From assembly GCF_950295315.1 (NCBI RefSeq), contig NW_026647648.1, forward strand, positions 17,437-81,436: 64,000 bases of DNA. The letters are read 5' to 3'. Positions within the stretch are counted from its first letter, which is position 1. Each line of letters begins with the position of its first letter. The stretch comes from Erinaceus europaeus. Lineage: Eukaryota > Chordata > Mammalia > Eulipotyphla > Erinaceidae. The position numbers and the translations under genes are program-made. The notes below the pieces were generated by a model. The model did not search any database and was not told the origin of the DNA. It saw only the letters and a list, made by a program, of their open reading frames with translations. Shown piece after piece: positions 10,351-20,108 of the stretch.

Positions 10351-11934
10351 GCTAACTGGATACAGCAGTCTATTAAAAAGATTATTCATCATGACCAAGT
10401 GGGGTTTATCCCAGGCATGCAAGGTTGGTTTAATATATGTAAATCAATCAACATCATCCACCACATCAACAAAAGGAAGACCAAAAACCACATGGTCATA
10501 TCAATAGATGCAGAGAAAGCCTTTGACAAAAATACAACATCCCTTTATGAACAAAATACTACAAAAAATGGGAATAGATGGAAAATTCCTGAAGATAGAG
10601 GAGTATATATATATAGCAAACCTACAGTCAACATCATACTCAGTGGTGAAAAACTGGAAGCATTTCCCCTCAGATCAGGTACTAGACACGGCTGCCCACT
10701 ATCACCATTACTACTCAACATAGTGTTGGAAGTTCTTGCCATAGCAGTCAGACAGGAGCAAGGAATTAAAGGGGTATAGATTGGAAGAGAAGAAGTCAAA
10801 CTCTCCCTATTTGCAGATGACATGATTGTATACATAGAAAAAACTAAGGAATCCAGCAAGAAGCTTTTGGAAATCATCAGGCAATACAGTAAGGTGTCAT
10901 GCTCAAAATTAACATTCAAAAGTCAGTGGCATTCCTCTATGCAAACACTAAGTTAGAAGAAGTTGAAATCCAGAAATCAATTCCTTTTACTATAGCAACA
11001 AAAACAATAAAATATCTAGAAATAAACCTAAACAAAGAAGTGAAAGACTTGTATACTGAAAATTATGAGTCACTAGTCAAGGAAATTGAAAAAGACACAA
11101 AAAAGTGGAAACATATTCCATGTTCATGGGTTGGGTTGCAGAATTAACATCATCAAATGTAATATACTACCCAGAGCCATATACAAATTTAATGCTATCT
11201 CCATCAAAATCCCAAGCACATTTTTTAGGAGAATAGAACAAATGCTACAAATGTTTACCTGGAACCAGAAAAGACCTAGAATTGCCTAAACAATCTTGAG
11301 AAGAAAGAACAGAACTGGAGGCATCACACTTCCAGATCTCAAATTGTATTATCAGGCCATTGTCATCAACTCTGCTTGGTACTGGAAAATGAATAGACAC
11401 ACTGACCAGTGGAATAGAACTGTGAGCCCAGAAATAAGCCCCCACACCTATGGACATCTAATCTTTGACAAAGGTGCCCAGACTATTCAATGTGGAAAGA
11501 AAAGTCTCCTCAACAAACGGTGTTGGAAAAAATGGGTTAAAACATGCAGAAGAATGAAACTGAACCACTCTATTTCACCAAATACAAAAGTAAATTCCAA
11601 GTGGATCAAGCACTTGGATGCTAGACCACAAACTAACAGATACTTAGCGGAAAATATTGGCAGAATTCTTTTCCATATAAATTTTAAAGACATCGTCAAT
11701 GAAACAAATCCAATTACAAAGAAGACTAAGGCAAGTATAAACCTATGGGACTACATCAAATTAAAAGGCTTCTTCACAGCAAAAGAAACCACTACCCAAA
11801 CCAAGAGACCCCTCACAGAATGGGAGATCTTTACATGTCATACATTAGACAAGAGGCTAATAACCAGAATATATAAAGAGCTTGCCAAACTCAACAACAA
11901 GAAAACAAATAACCCCATCCAAAAATGGGGAGGG

Positions 11935-12051
11935 TGGGGGGTTGTATTGTTAAATGGGAAACTGGAGAATGTTATGCATGTACAAAATATTGTATTTACT
12001 GTTGAATGTAAAACATTAATTCCCCAATAAAGAAATAAAAAAAAAAAAAAA
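11935..12051 (+). mobile_element. Nested 5'-truncated L1 3' end
   Basis: A 117-bp copy of the L1 3' UTR from 'tggggggttgtattgttaaatgg' to 'ccccaataaagaaat' plus A-tail, colinear with the host L1's own 3' end at 12810-12922. It is flanked by perfect 16-bp repeats ccaaaaatggggaggg (11919-11934 and 12052-12067) and splits ORF2. Confidence 0.93.
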
Positions 12052-12677
12052 CCAAAAATGGGGAGGGGACATGGACAGAATATTTACCACAGAAGAGAAC
12101 CAAAAGGCTGAGAAACACATGAAAAAATGCTCCAAGTCTTTGACTGTCAGAGAAATGCAACTAAAGATAACAATGAAATACTACTTCACTCCTGTGAGAA
12201 TGTCATGCATCAGAAAAAGTAATAGCAGCAAATGCTGGAGAGGTTGTGGGGTCAAAGGAACCCTCCTGCACTGCTGGTGGGAATGTCAATTGGTCCAACC
12301 TCTGTGGAGAACAATCTGGCGAACTCTCAGAAGGCTAGAAATGGACCTACCCTATGACCTTGCAATTTCCCTCCTGGGGATATATCCTAAGGAACCTAAC
12401 ACACCCATCCAAAAAGATCTGTGTACACACACATATGTTCTTAGCAGCACAATTTGTAATAGCCAAAACTTGGAAGCAACCTAGGTGTCCAACAAAAGAT
12501 GGATGGCTGAGCAAGTTGTAGTATATATACATAATGGAATACTACTCAGCTATAAAAAATGGTAACTTTACCGCTTTTAGCCGATCTTGAATGGACCTTG
12601 AAAAATTCATGTTAAGTGAAATAAGTCAGAAACAGAAGGATGAATATGGGATGATCTCACTCTCAGGCAGAAGCTGA

Positions 12678-12922
12678 AAAACAAGATCAGAAGAGAAAAC
12701 ACAAGTAGAACCTGAACTGGAATTGGCGTGTTGCACCAAAGCAAATGACTCTGGGGTGGGGGTTGGGGTGGGAGAATACAGGTCCAAAAAGGATGATGGA
12801 GGACCTAGTGGGGGTTGTATTGTTATATGGAAAACTGGGAAATGTTATTCATGTACAAACTATTGTACTTACTGTGGAATGTAAAACACTATTTCCCCAA
12901 TAAAGGAAAAAAAAAAAAAAAA
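12678..12922 (+). mobile_element. L1 3' UTR and A-tail
   Basis: Follows the ORF2 stop. It contains a G-rich run (12753-12772) and the terminal block ending at AATAAA (12899-12904) with a 14+ A tail. The right TSD is 12919-12931. Confidence 0.85.
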
Positions 12923-12931
12923 GAACCTTGG

Positions 12932-13065
12932 AGGGCTTGGGAGAAAGGATTGATTATGCAAATAGACGTCCCTGCCAGAGGCACCAAAGATCCCAGGTTC
13001 AATCCCAAACACCACCATAACTCCAAGCTGAGCAGTGCTCTGTCAAAATGACTGAATAAATAAAA
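12932..13065 (+). mobile_element. SINE-C abutting the L1 TSD
   Basis: Head 'agggcttgggagaaaggattgattatgca', box-B-like ggttcaatccc at 12991, then GAGCAGTGCTCTG and an AAATAAAA tail. The L1 landed at or next to its 5' edge. Confidence 0.75.
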
Positions 13066-13319
13066 TGTATGGAAGGTATGAAAATGTAATCTCATTATTA
13101 TTTAAAAGAAAAAATTTAAAAAAGGAACATCCATTCTGGGAATGAAGAGAGACACCTAGGAAGTCACCTAGGGTCTGCCTTTGCCCTTCTTGGGTGGAAA
13201 TGACACATTCCACCTATTCTGGGACCAATGGGGTGGGGGTGGGGGGCACAAGGGCTGGGGTTCTTGCATGGAGGGAAGTGGGGAGGAGCCCTACACGCAG
13301 ACAAGCCTTTTATGCCTTT

Positions 13320-13560
13320 TTGCGGGCCCATATGGTGTACAGAGTATTAATTACCGTAGCTTTTTAATTAGCCATCGCTTAATCTGAGCCCTAACATTTG
13401 CCACCACGCAGTGCCTCACCAAGAACCCGTGCCTCCTGCCCTGCCAACTCATCAATTAATTTTTATTGACGTTTTCTTCCCCAAACAGGCACAATACCAG
13501 GGTTTTCCAATTAACACCTCCGGGATCTCTAATTAGTGCAATTAGACTGATGGATGCCCG
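13320..13560. promoter_or_regulatory. Candidate conserved enhancer 1
   Basis: Repeat-free block with many homeodomain cores: ATTAATTACC, TTTTTAATTAGCC, CATCAATTAATTTTT, CCAATTAACACC and CTCTAATTAGTGCAATTAG. Dense, well-formed TAATTA sites outside any repeat are typical of developmental non-coding elements. Conservation itself was not tested. Confidence 0.55.
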
Positions 13561-13768
13561 GAGTTTACCAGAAAGGGAGGTAGGAGGGAAGGGGCGGGGA
13601 AGCCCCCAGCGTGCTCCTGCAGGAGTGGGGGAGGAGAGCACCCAGCTCTTTAGGAAGGCAGACTGGCGGGCGGGGTGGGGGTGGCCACAGGTAACCTGCA
13701 ACCGGAGCAATAGTGGTGGCTGAAATAAAAAGACGCGGTTTCCAGAAACCTATAATCTATCCGGGGAG
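13561..13768. other. GC-rich spacer beside enhancer 1
   Basis: Purine-rich, moderately GC-rich text (gggaggtaggagggaagggg...). Open frames on both strands are about 85 codons and look accidental. It may be part of the same regulatory block. Confidence 0.35.
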
Positions 13769-13774
13769 ATAGTT

Positions 13775-13930
13775 GAAAGCCCGAGACTAAAAGCTGGGAA
13801 ACCTGGCATCTAGCCCCATTTCTATCACCAACTTGCTATGTGACTTGGGGCAAGTTAATTACCCCCCTTTCCTCCTCTGTATAATGGGGGAAAACTGGAC
13901 CAGATATAGTCGTCTATTTATAATGTATAC
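13775..13930 (+). mobile_element. MIR
   Basis: Contains 'cttgctatgtgacttggggcaagtta' and 'cctcctctgtataatggggg', the MIR core and 3' landmarks. Confidence 0.8.
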
Positions 13931-13984
13931 CCCTAACAACTTCCAAGAAAGATTAACAAGCAGATTGCGTTAAGACAAAAGTTC

Positions 13985-14172
13985 CTTTTTTTTTTCTTTT
14001 GTTCTTTTTTGTCATCACTGTAATTTCAATGCTATGGGGGGAGGGGGAAGGGAGAGGGAGAAGACAGCACTGAAGCTTCCTCCAGTGTGGTGGATGGAGG
14101 CTGGGCTCAAACCCAGGTCATGCACACGGCAGTGCAGGTGCACTATCAAGGTGAGCTACTCTGTCCACCTTA
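13985..14172 (-). mobile_element. SINE-E, antisense
   Basis: Poly-T start, purine run, then 'ctgggctcaaacccaggtcatgcacacggc', the reverse of the family's box B and head, ending at 'gagctactctgtccacc'. Confidence 0.7.
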
Positions 14173-14229
14173 TACAGTGTCGAGTATAATGTCATGGCTT
14201 AGTAGGAAGGGAGAATCAATAAACCAAAG

Positions 14230-14430
14230 TCTTAAGCCAGGGGATCCCAAGAGTTGAACCTGTCAGAATCACCTTGGTGGGTTTATAAAACAGGTTGCCC
14301 GGTGCCCAGGTCCAGAGTTTCTAATTTGAGAGGTCTGGCCCGGAGTAGGTCTGAGAATTTTCATTTTTAAAAAGTTCTGCAGTGGCACTGATGCTGCTTG
14401 CCCAAGGCAAAAGGGCTCCAGTGACAAGCA
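14230..14430 (+). mobile_element. MER5-like hAT DNA transposon relic
   Basis: 'ctgtcagaatcaccttggtgggtttataaaa', 'tgcccaggtccagag', 'tttctaatttgag-ggtctgg' and 'tctgagaattttcattttt' follow the order of the MER5/Charlie non-autonomous consensus. Confidence 0.65.
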
Positions 14431-14484
14431 CTGGTTTTAGCTTCCTGGTGGCCAAAACTACCAGGACTATAACCTCCAAGGTGG

Positions 14485-14600
14485 TTTATTCATCCAGTAT
14501 GGATTTAGTGCCTGTTGGTGACAGACAAGCACTGAGGAGCTGATCACAGGAAATTGACACGTGGTTCCTGCCCTCTACAGGCTTACAAACTAAACCACCC
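14485..14600 (+). mobile_element. Old mammal-wide repeat
   Basis: 'ggatttagtgcctgttggtgacagacaagcactg...ttcctgccctctacaggcttacaaac' resembles the widespread 'tgtgccaggcactg...ccctgccctcatggagcttac' repeat (L2/MIR age). Confidence 0.5.
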
Positions 14601-14734
14601 AGTATAGTAGCAGAATATATGCTAGATTTGTTTTGAGGGTAACAGGTAATAACACGGACCCAATTTCCCCAGTCTTTTTTTTTTTTTTAGCTAATAATAG
14701 AACTTTGACCACAAGGAAAGCCATTTACTTTGAG

Positions 14735-14903
14735 GTTGAGCTGTGGTGCACCTGGCAGAGCAACACATTACCATGCACAAGGGCCAGGGTTCAAACCCCA
14801 GGTTTCCACCAGCAGGAGGGAAGCGTCACAAGTGGTGAAGCAGTGCTGCAGGTGTCTCTCTCCCTCCCTTTCAATGTCTCTCCTATCAAAAAGGAAAAAA
14901 AAG
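14735..14903 (+). mobile_element. SINE-B
   Basis: Head 'gttgagctgtggtgcacctgg', box B 'gggttcaaacccc' near 14789, CT-rich body and a short A-rich tail. Confidence 0.85.
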
Positions 14904-14969
14904 GTATTCTTTTCTATCAATGGCTAGCTAGGAGCTATTTCACCAGCAAATATACTTCCTCCAGTCTTT

Positions 14970-15170
14970 GACTTGACAAATATTTAAGCATCTATAATGT
15001 GCCAGGTTCTGTGTATGCACACCTCAACAGAACAGGCACAGGCCCTGCTCTCCTGGAGTTTATGCTCCCATGAGGGGAAGCAGATGACAAATGTGGAAAC
15101 AAATAGAGACATAAGCTCAAATAAAATAATCTTGTGTAAATGCAGAGAATAAACAAGGAGAAGGAGATCT
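14970..15170 (+). mobile_element. Old mammal-wide repeat, second copy
   Basis: 'atctataatgtgccaggttctg...aggccctgctctcctggagtttatgctc' is the same old family as 14485-14600, with no obvious TSD. Confidence 0.5.
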
Positions 15171-15176
15171 AATTTA

Positions 15177-15204
15177 AGTGTGTGTATGTGTGTGTGTGTG
15201 TGTT
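15177..15204. repeat. (GT)n microsatellite
   Basis: About 13 dinucleotides with one interruption. Confidence 0.9.
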
Positions 15205-15339
15205 AAGGTCAAATCTAGGATGTCAAGCATGTGAACGTACATCCCCAATCAAGATACCTTTAAGGAAACCGCATGTATAGGTAGAAGAGCAGAACAAGTA
15301 GGCATTAGTTATGTAAACTACACTTTTCTTCTTCTTCTA

Positions 15340-15594
15340 GCGTTTGCCCTTCTTCCGTAGCCAGTCAACAGCGTCAGGTTGAGCCTGATGTCAAGTTTCG
15401 AGACCTCCTTTGAATCTGGAGAGGTGGCAGTCGTTGACTATGTGGGTCATAGTCTGTCTGGAGCCGCAGGGGCAGTTCGGGTCGTCTCTGGCTCCCCAGT
15501 GATGGAACATAGCGGCGCACCGGCCATGGCCTGTTCGATAGCGATTGAGGAGGGCCCAGTCATAACGTGCTAGGTCAAAGACACTGAACATAGA
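15340..15594 (-). pseudogene. RTE/CR1-like LINE reverse-transcriptase C-terminus
   Basis: The minus strand encodes SVFDLARYDWALLNRYRTGHGRC, then HHWGARDDPN, the Cys/His knuckle CPCGSRQTMTHIVNDC, then LSRFKGGLET, a stop at 15388-15390, HQAQPDAVDWLRKKGKR and a final stop, followed by an (AAG)n tail (plus-strand CTT run 15328-15340). This order matches the extreme C-terminus of non-LTR retrotransposons outside the L1 clade, widespread in invertebrates and fishes. It is 5'-truncated to about 80 codons with one internal stop. Its CpG-bearing codons and short-repeat tail are unlike the surrounding mammalian repeats. Candidate explanations are horizontal acquisition, an old but well-kept LINE, or assembly contamination. 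Confidence 0.7.
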
Positions 15595-15802
15595 AAAAGA
15601 ATATATGCATAGTCCTTTTCCTTCTCTTTTCCTTTCTTTTCTTTTCACAAGAGAGGTAACCAGCGTCAAACTTTTCTAAGCTAAAAATCACTGAAATGGA
15701 CACATTTCTGGGTTAGAAAAAAAGACATATATGAATGCCACAAAGAACAGTGTAAGGATGGCTTATATTTCTTTCTTTCCCTTTCTTTAAAAAAAAAAAA
15801 AG

Positions 15803-16146
15803 AGGGGCTGGGCGGTAGCACACAGGGTTAAGCGCACATGGCACAAAGCCCAAAGACCAGTGTAAGGATCCCAGTTCGAGCCCTGGCTCCCCACCTGCTG
15901 GGGGTCACTTCACAAGTGGTGAAGCAGATCTGCAGGCGTCTTTCTCTCCTCTTTCTGTCTTCCCCATCTCTCTTGATTTCTCTCTGTCCTATCCAACAAC
16001 AATGACAGCAATAACAACAATAATAGCTACAACAATGACAAACCACAAGGGCAACAAAAGGAAAAAAATAGCCTCCAGGAGCAGTGGATTCATAGTGCAG
16101 GCACTGAGACCCAGCCATAATAGCCCTGGAGGCAAAAAAAAAAAAA
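15803..16146 (+). mobile_element. SINE-A with distal module
   Basis: Head 'ggggctgggcggtagcacac', box B 'cagttcgagccc', CAA-rich middle, CAGGAGCAGTGG at 16077 and a poly-A end. Confidence 0.9.
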
Positions 16147-16232
16147 GTGATTTTTGTTGATTTACTAATTTATGGGAGAGACACCACAGCACTGCTCCAG
16201 TCTGGATTGAACTCGGGCTTCATGCATGTAAG
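16147..16232 (-). mobile_element. SINE-C/D fragment, antisense
   Basis: 'tgggagagacaccacagcactgctccagtctggattgaactcgggcttcatgcatg' is a reversed tRNA-like head; truncated. Confidence 0.55.
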
Positions 16233-16269
16233 TCCTGGCATTATTTTTTTTAATTTAAAAATAACTTTA

Positions 16270-16552
16270 AGGGGTGGGTAGGTGGTGGTGCATAGGTTCA
16301 GTGTACATAGTATGAAGCACAAGGATCCCAGTTCAAACCCCTGGCTCCTCACATGTGGGGGGAGCACTTCACAAGTGGTGAAGCAGGTCTGCAGGTGTCT
16401 ATCTCTCCCTCCTCTCTCAATTTCTCTCTATCCTATCCAATAAAAATAATAATAATAAAAGGAAAAAATGGCAGCTAGGAGCAGTGGATTTATAGTGTAG
16501 GCACTGAGCCCCAGCGATAACCCTGGAAGCAGAAAATAATAATAATAATTTT
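16270..16552 (+). mobile_element. SINE-A
   Basis: Head 'ggggtgggtaggtggtggtgc', box B 'cagttcaaacccc', distal AGGAGCAGTGG module and an (AAT)n tail. Confidence 0.85.
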
Positions 16553-16686
16553 TAGTCACTAATAGAGCTCTGGCCATGAACAAAGTCATAATGACTGCTC
16601 TTTACATAACTGTACATAATTGTACCAAGGAGCAGAGAACTTGTACAGAGCACCAAGCACTACCATTCCAAGTACCTGCAAGGTGT

Positions 16687-16888
16687 TTGTTTATTTATTT
16701 ATTTATTGGATAGAGACAGAGAGAAATTGAAAAGAGAAGGGGAGATAGAGAGGGAGAGAGATTCCTGCAGCACTGCTTCACATCTTGTGAAGCTTCCCCC
16801 TACCTGTAGGTGACGACCAAGTACTTGAACCTAGGCCCTTGAGCACGGTGGCATGTATACTTTACTGAGTGCACCACTACCAGGCCCT
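16687..16888 (-). mobile_element. SINE-B, antisense
   Basis: (TTTA)n start, purine run, 'cctgcagcactgcttcac', then a reversed box B and head ending 'caccactaccaggccc'. Confidence 0.85.
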
Positions 16889-16889
16889 C

Positions 16890-17259
16890 CTGAAGGACAC
16901 TTCTCAGTCTAACATATGAAAGTCTAGGGGTCAATCTTCCCCATTTAACTCAGGTCCCAGAGACCCACTAGCTTTAGACTGCCATTTGAGACAAGGGCTT
17001 GAGGGTAGTCTTCTTTAGCTGGCCACTCATATGTCATCTACCTGCTGATCATTTTCTGGTCTCCAGATAACTTTGTGACATGGAAGAGTGAATTCAACAG
17101 CCTCCACCTCAGTTTCTGTATCTGCCATAAGGTGCGAATACCAATAGACCTTCCTTTTAGTTGCTGTCTTGTCAGATAAAATTTGCTGCAAGAGAAAGGC
17201 AGGCAGAGAAATGTATTTACTAGAATTACTCAACTCTGAATGGACTATGGTTTAAAAAT
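16890..17259. other. unique DNA
   Basis: No repeat or exon recognised; a 68-codon minus frame at 17027-17233 has no supporting signal. Confidence 0.4.
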
Positions 17260-17269
17260 TGATCCTGGG

Positions 17270-17550
17270 GGAGTTGGGCAGTAGCGCAGCGGGTTAAGTG
17301 CACATGGTACAAAGCGCAAGGACTAACGTAAGGATCCCAGTTCAAGCCCTTGGCTCTCCACCTGCAGGGGAGTCGCTTCACAAGCGATGAATCAGGTCTA
17401 CAGGTGTCTATCTTTCTCTCCCCCTCTGTCTTCCCCTCCTCTCTCCATTTCTCTTTGTCCTATCCAACAATGAAGACAGGCAACAATAATAACTACAACA
17501 ATAAAAATAAGGGCAACAAAAAGGGAATAAATTAAAAAAAATTTTTTTAA
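17270..17550 (+). mobile_element. SINE-A with 10-bp TSD
   Basis: Head 'ggagttgggcagtagcgcagcg'. TSD tgatcctggg at 17260-17269 and 17551-17560. Confidence 0.88.
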
Positions 17551-17564
17551 TGATCCTGGGATCA

Positions 17565-17751
17565 TGGCCAGGTGGTGGTGTGCATCTGGTTAAGCACACA
17601 CATCACAGTGCACAAGGACCCAGGTTCAAACCCATGGTCTCTACCTGCAGGGGAAAGCAAGGATGCAGGTATCTTTCTGTCTCTCTCCCCTCTCAATTTC
17701 TCTGTCTCTATCCAATAATAAACAAATCAATAAAATAAAATAAAATAAAAT
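17565..17751 (+). mobile_element. SINE-B
   Basis: Starts 15 bp after the preceding SINE-A. Box B 'aggttcaaaccc'; tail (AAAAT)n. Confidence 0.85.
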
Positions 17752-17762
17752 CTGATCCCAAG

Positions 17763-18010
17763 GAAGCCAGGTGCTAGACCATTCGATAGAACACACATGT
17801 TACCAGGCACAAGGGTCTGGGTACAAGGCCCTGCTCCCCATTTGCAAAAGAGAAACTTCATAAGTGGTGGGGCAGTGCTGCTGGCGTCTCTCTGTCTCTC
17901 CCTACCTCTCTCACCCATCAAAAGAAAAATGAAAAACATAATGACTTCTGGAAGTGGAGCAGTCATTATACGGGCACCAAATCCAAGTAATAACTCTGGT
18001 GGATGATGAT
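17763..18010 (+). mobile_element. Diverged SINE-B/A hybrid
   Basis: SINE-B-like head and body ending at 17925, followed by a distal module resembling SINE-A ('ctggaagtggagcag...gcaccaaatccaagtaataactctgg'). Confidence 0.6.
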
Positions 18011-18046
18011 GATGATAAGAAGACTAAGCAACAGCAGCAGCCATCT

Positions 18047-18230
18047 CCGCTGCCCTAGAACAGAAAAATACTTTACTTTGCTAGTGTGCCTGCTTTGTCA
18101 TGCATGTGACCCAGGTTCTAGCCCTGTCCCTTCTGCACTGGAGAAAGCTTCAGTGCTATAGTGTCTGTTTCTATTTGAAGGAAATAAGTAAGCCTCAGTG
18201 ATGAAAAAACAAAACACAAAACAAACAAAA
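18047..18230 (+). mobile_element. SINE-E
   Basis: 'ctagtgtgcctgctttgtcatgcatgtgacccaggttctagccc' is the family signature; A-rich end. Confidence 0.65.
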
Positions 18231-19195
18231 CAATTCACACCCCCCAATCCTAGCCCTAGGAGCTCAGCACTTTAGTAATTAAGGACAGTGAGGCAGGGCC
18301 CAAGAGCTATGATGTTATAGCTCCAAAATGGGGTAGTGTGTATAACGGGACTGCCTGGCTTTCGGAGCAGGCCCACAGTGCTTCCCCCAAATAGATGGGG
18401 ATCTCTTGAGTTCCAGAAAAAAAGTTTAATCCCTCTCTAAATGACTATGCTCTGTGTCCTTCCTTGCTCCAACTTCTGCCTGAATGCCTATGGCCCTAGA
18501 GTCTCATGGTCCCAGTTCTGGGGACCACTCAGCACCCCTAACACAAAATGGCAGGGCTTGAGAACTTAGCTCAAGTGTCAGGGTGAGGACATGTCTAATT
18601 GACAAGATTGCAACAAGACTCTGATTTGAAAGGTGAGCTACCATCCTGCACTGCCTGACCCAGGTTCTCTCCCAAGTTTCAAATGACTTTATTTGCTAAC
18701 CACAGACATCTTGGTAGAACATTTTTAAATATACAATAACAACTAAAACGAAGAAGAGGAGGAGGAGGAGAAGGAGAAAGTAAATCATACCCATAAATCT
18801 ACCACTCAGATAGTCTTTTGGCCTATCTCCTTTCTGTTTAGTTTGTTTTCACTTTCTTCTGGCAGATAAACATTTAAAAAGTGAAGCCAAGGTCAACAGT
18901 CTAACATGGTTTGAATTTTCCCATTTTCTTTCACTCACAATCATAACCATTTCCACATATCAAATATAATATCTTAAGCAACAGCTTTTTGTGGTCACAG
19001 AGTTGCTTGAATGGACTATATATTCTAGAAGTTATTTGATCAAATCCCCTGGAGTTGGACATCACACTGACACCTGTTCTTTTTTTTTTTCCTGTGACTC
19101 CGCAGCAAACACCTTTATGATTACAGAATGCTCTACATCTCTGTTTCCTTAGGATATGTGTTTAAAAGATGAAAAATGTATGTGAGATTTTTTAA
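18231..19195. other. unique DNA
   Basis: AT-rich stretches and a GAA/GGA run at 18755-18780. No exon, repeat family or RNA gene recognised. Confidence 0.4.
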
Positions 19196-19374
19196 GGAGC
19201 CAGCGAAATAGCTCACCTGGGAGGGTGCCTATTTTGCCATGCATGTAACTAGGTTCAAGACCCCACAAGCCATGTGGTAGTGCAAGCTTCAGTGTTGTGT
19301 TATCTCTCCCTCTTTCTAGCTGTAAAGTCGACCTGGAGTGGTGAAGCCCTAGGAATAACCAAAAAAAAAAAAAA
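19196..19374 (+). mobile_element. SINE-E
   Basis: 'agctcacctgggagggtgcctattttgccatgcatg' and a box-B-like 'aggttcaagacccc'; 15-A tail. Confidence 0.75.
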
Positions 19375-19423
19375 ATTCCTGATAGTTATTCCTTAATTGA
19401 TGTTCATAAACTTTGTACCACAG

Positions 19424-19790
19424 TTGGGAGGTGACACAGTAGACAGTAGCAATGACAAGAGCTTTGGACACATGACATCCCAGGTTCAATCCCTAGCACT
19501 ATATATGCCAGAATGATGCTGTGTTTCTCTCTTTTTAAAAAATAGTTCATTGTTTTAATCATTATTTATGTATTAGCTACAGACAGATAGAAATCAAGAG
19601 GGAAGGGGTGATAGAAAGGGAGAGAGACAAAGAGACACCTTGCAACATTGCTTCACCACTCGCAAAGCTTTTCTGTCTTCAGGTGGGGAGACCAGAAGCT
19701 CAAACTTTGGTCCTTTCGCATAGTAACGTGCGCCCAACCAGGTGCGCTACCACCTGCCCCCTCTGTGTTCCTCTTTTACGTTAACTAATA
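19424..19790 (+). mobile_element. SINE-C interrupted by SINE-B
   Basis: The SINE-C head and box B (cccaggttcaatccc) run to 'gctgtgtttctctctttt' at about 19535. A minus SINE-B occupies about 19545-19760, and the phrase repeats as 'ctctgtgttcctctttt', probably the TSD. Confidence 0.65.
19550..19760 (-). mobile_element. SINE-B, antisense, nested in SINE-C
   Basis: Purine run and reversed head ending 'gcgctaccacctgccccc'. Confidence 0.8.
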
Positions 19791-19799
19791 AGTCTTTTC

Positions 19800-19932
19800 T
19801 TTTAATACTTCATTTATTTATTAATGAGAGGGCTGAGAGAGAGAAAGAGCCAGAGTTAACTCTGGCACATGTGCTGCCAGGGACTGAACTTGGGACCTTA
19901 TGCTTAACTTTATTGAGCCATCTCCCAGACCA
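19800..19932 (-). mobile_element. SINE-D, antisense
   Basis: 'aactctggcacatgtgctgccagggactgaacttgggacc' followed by 'ccatctcccagaccac'. Confidence 0.8.
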
Positions 19933-19967
19933 CTTAGCTAAGAAATCTTAAGAACAAAACTTGTGGG

Positions 19968-20108
19968 TGGGTCCAGAAGGTGGTGGTGCTAGTAGGTGAA
20001 GTGCTAGATTCTTAGGCATGATGTCCTAAGTTTGATTCCCGGCATCCTCTGTGCTGAAGTGATACTCTGATTCTCTCTCAATAAAAGACCAAATCTTTAA
20101 AAGCAAAA
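19968..20108 (+). mobile_element. SINE-C/D variant
   Basis: 'gggtccagaaggtggtggtgctagtaggtgaagtgc...tgatgtcctaagtttgattcccggca'. Confidence 0.6.

Larger units (their letters stand above)
6251..12677 (+). pseudogene. L1 ORF2p relic (endonuclease-reverse transcriptase)
   Basis: ORF2p nicks target DNA and reverse-transcribes L1 RNA at the nick. The start at 6251 gives ISINANGLS, the usual endonuclease N-terminus. Later endonuclease landmarks in shifting frames are QETHLTQQ (about 6346), IYAPNKK, the catalytic-type GDFN at about 6653 and SDHSG at about 6906. The RT begins near [15 protein letters not shown] (about 7590), is split by the ERV, and resumes with [36 protein letters not shown] and the catalytic FADD (10810-10821). 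The C-terminal part includes TGGITLPDLKLYY, then a Cys-rich stretch (CWRGCGVKGTLLHCWWEC) and a stop at 12675-12677. With insertions removed it is about 1,250 codons, close to the usual 1,275. Many frameshifts and stops are present. Confidence 0.9.
4440..12922 (+). mobile_element. Full-length, inactivated L1 retrotransposon
   Basis: Autonomous LINE: a roughly 0.8-kb 5' UTR, ORF1 (5236-6194), ORF2 (6251-12677) and a 3' UTR ending at AATAAAGG plus A-tail (12897-12922). Matching 13-bp TSDs flank the whole unit, so the 5' end is probably original. After subtracting the ERV (7827-10350) and the nested L1 tail (11935-12051) about 5.8 kb remains, the expected size of a complete L1. Both ORFs carry frameshifts and stops, so it is dead. 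The ERV LTRs differ little, so the L1 is older than the provirus. Confidence 0.9.
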
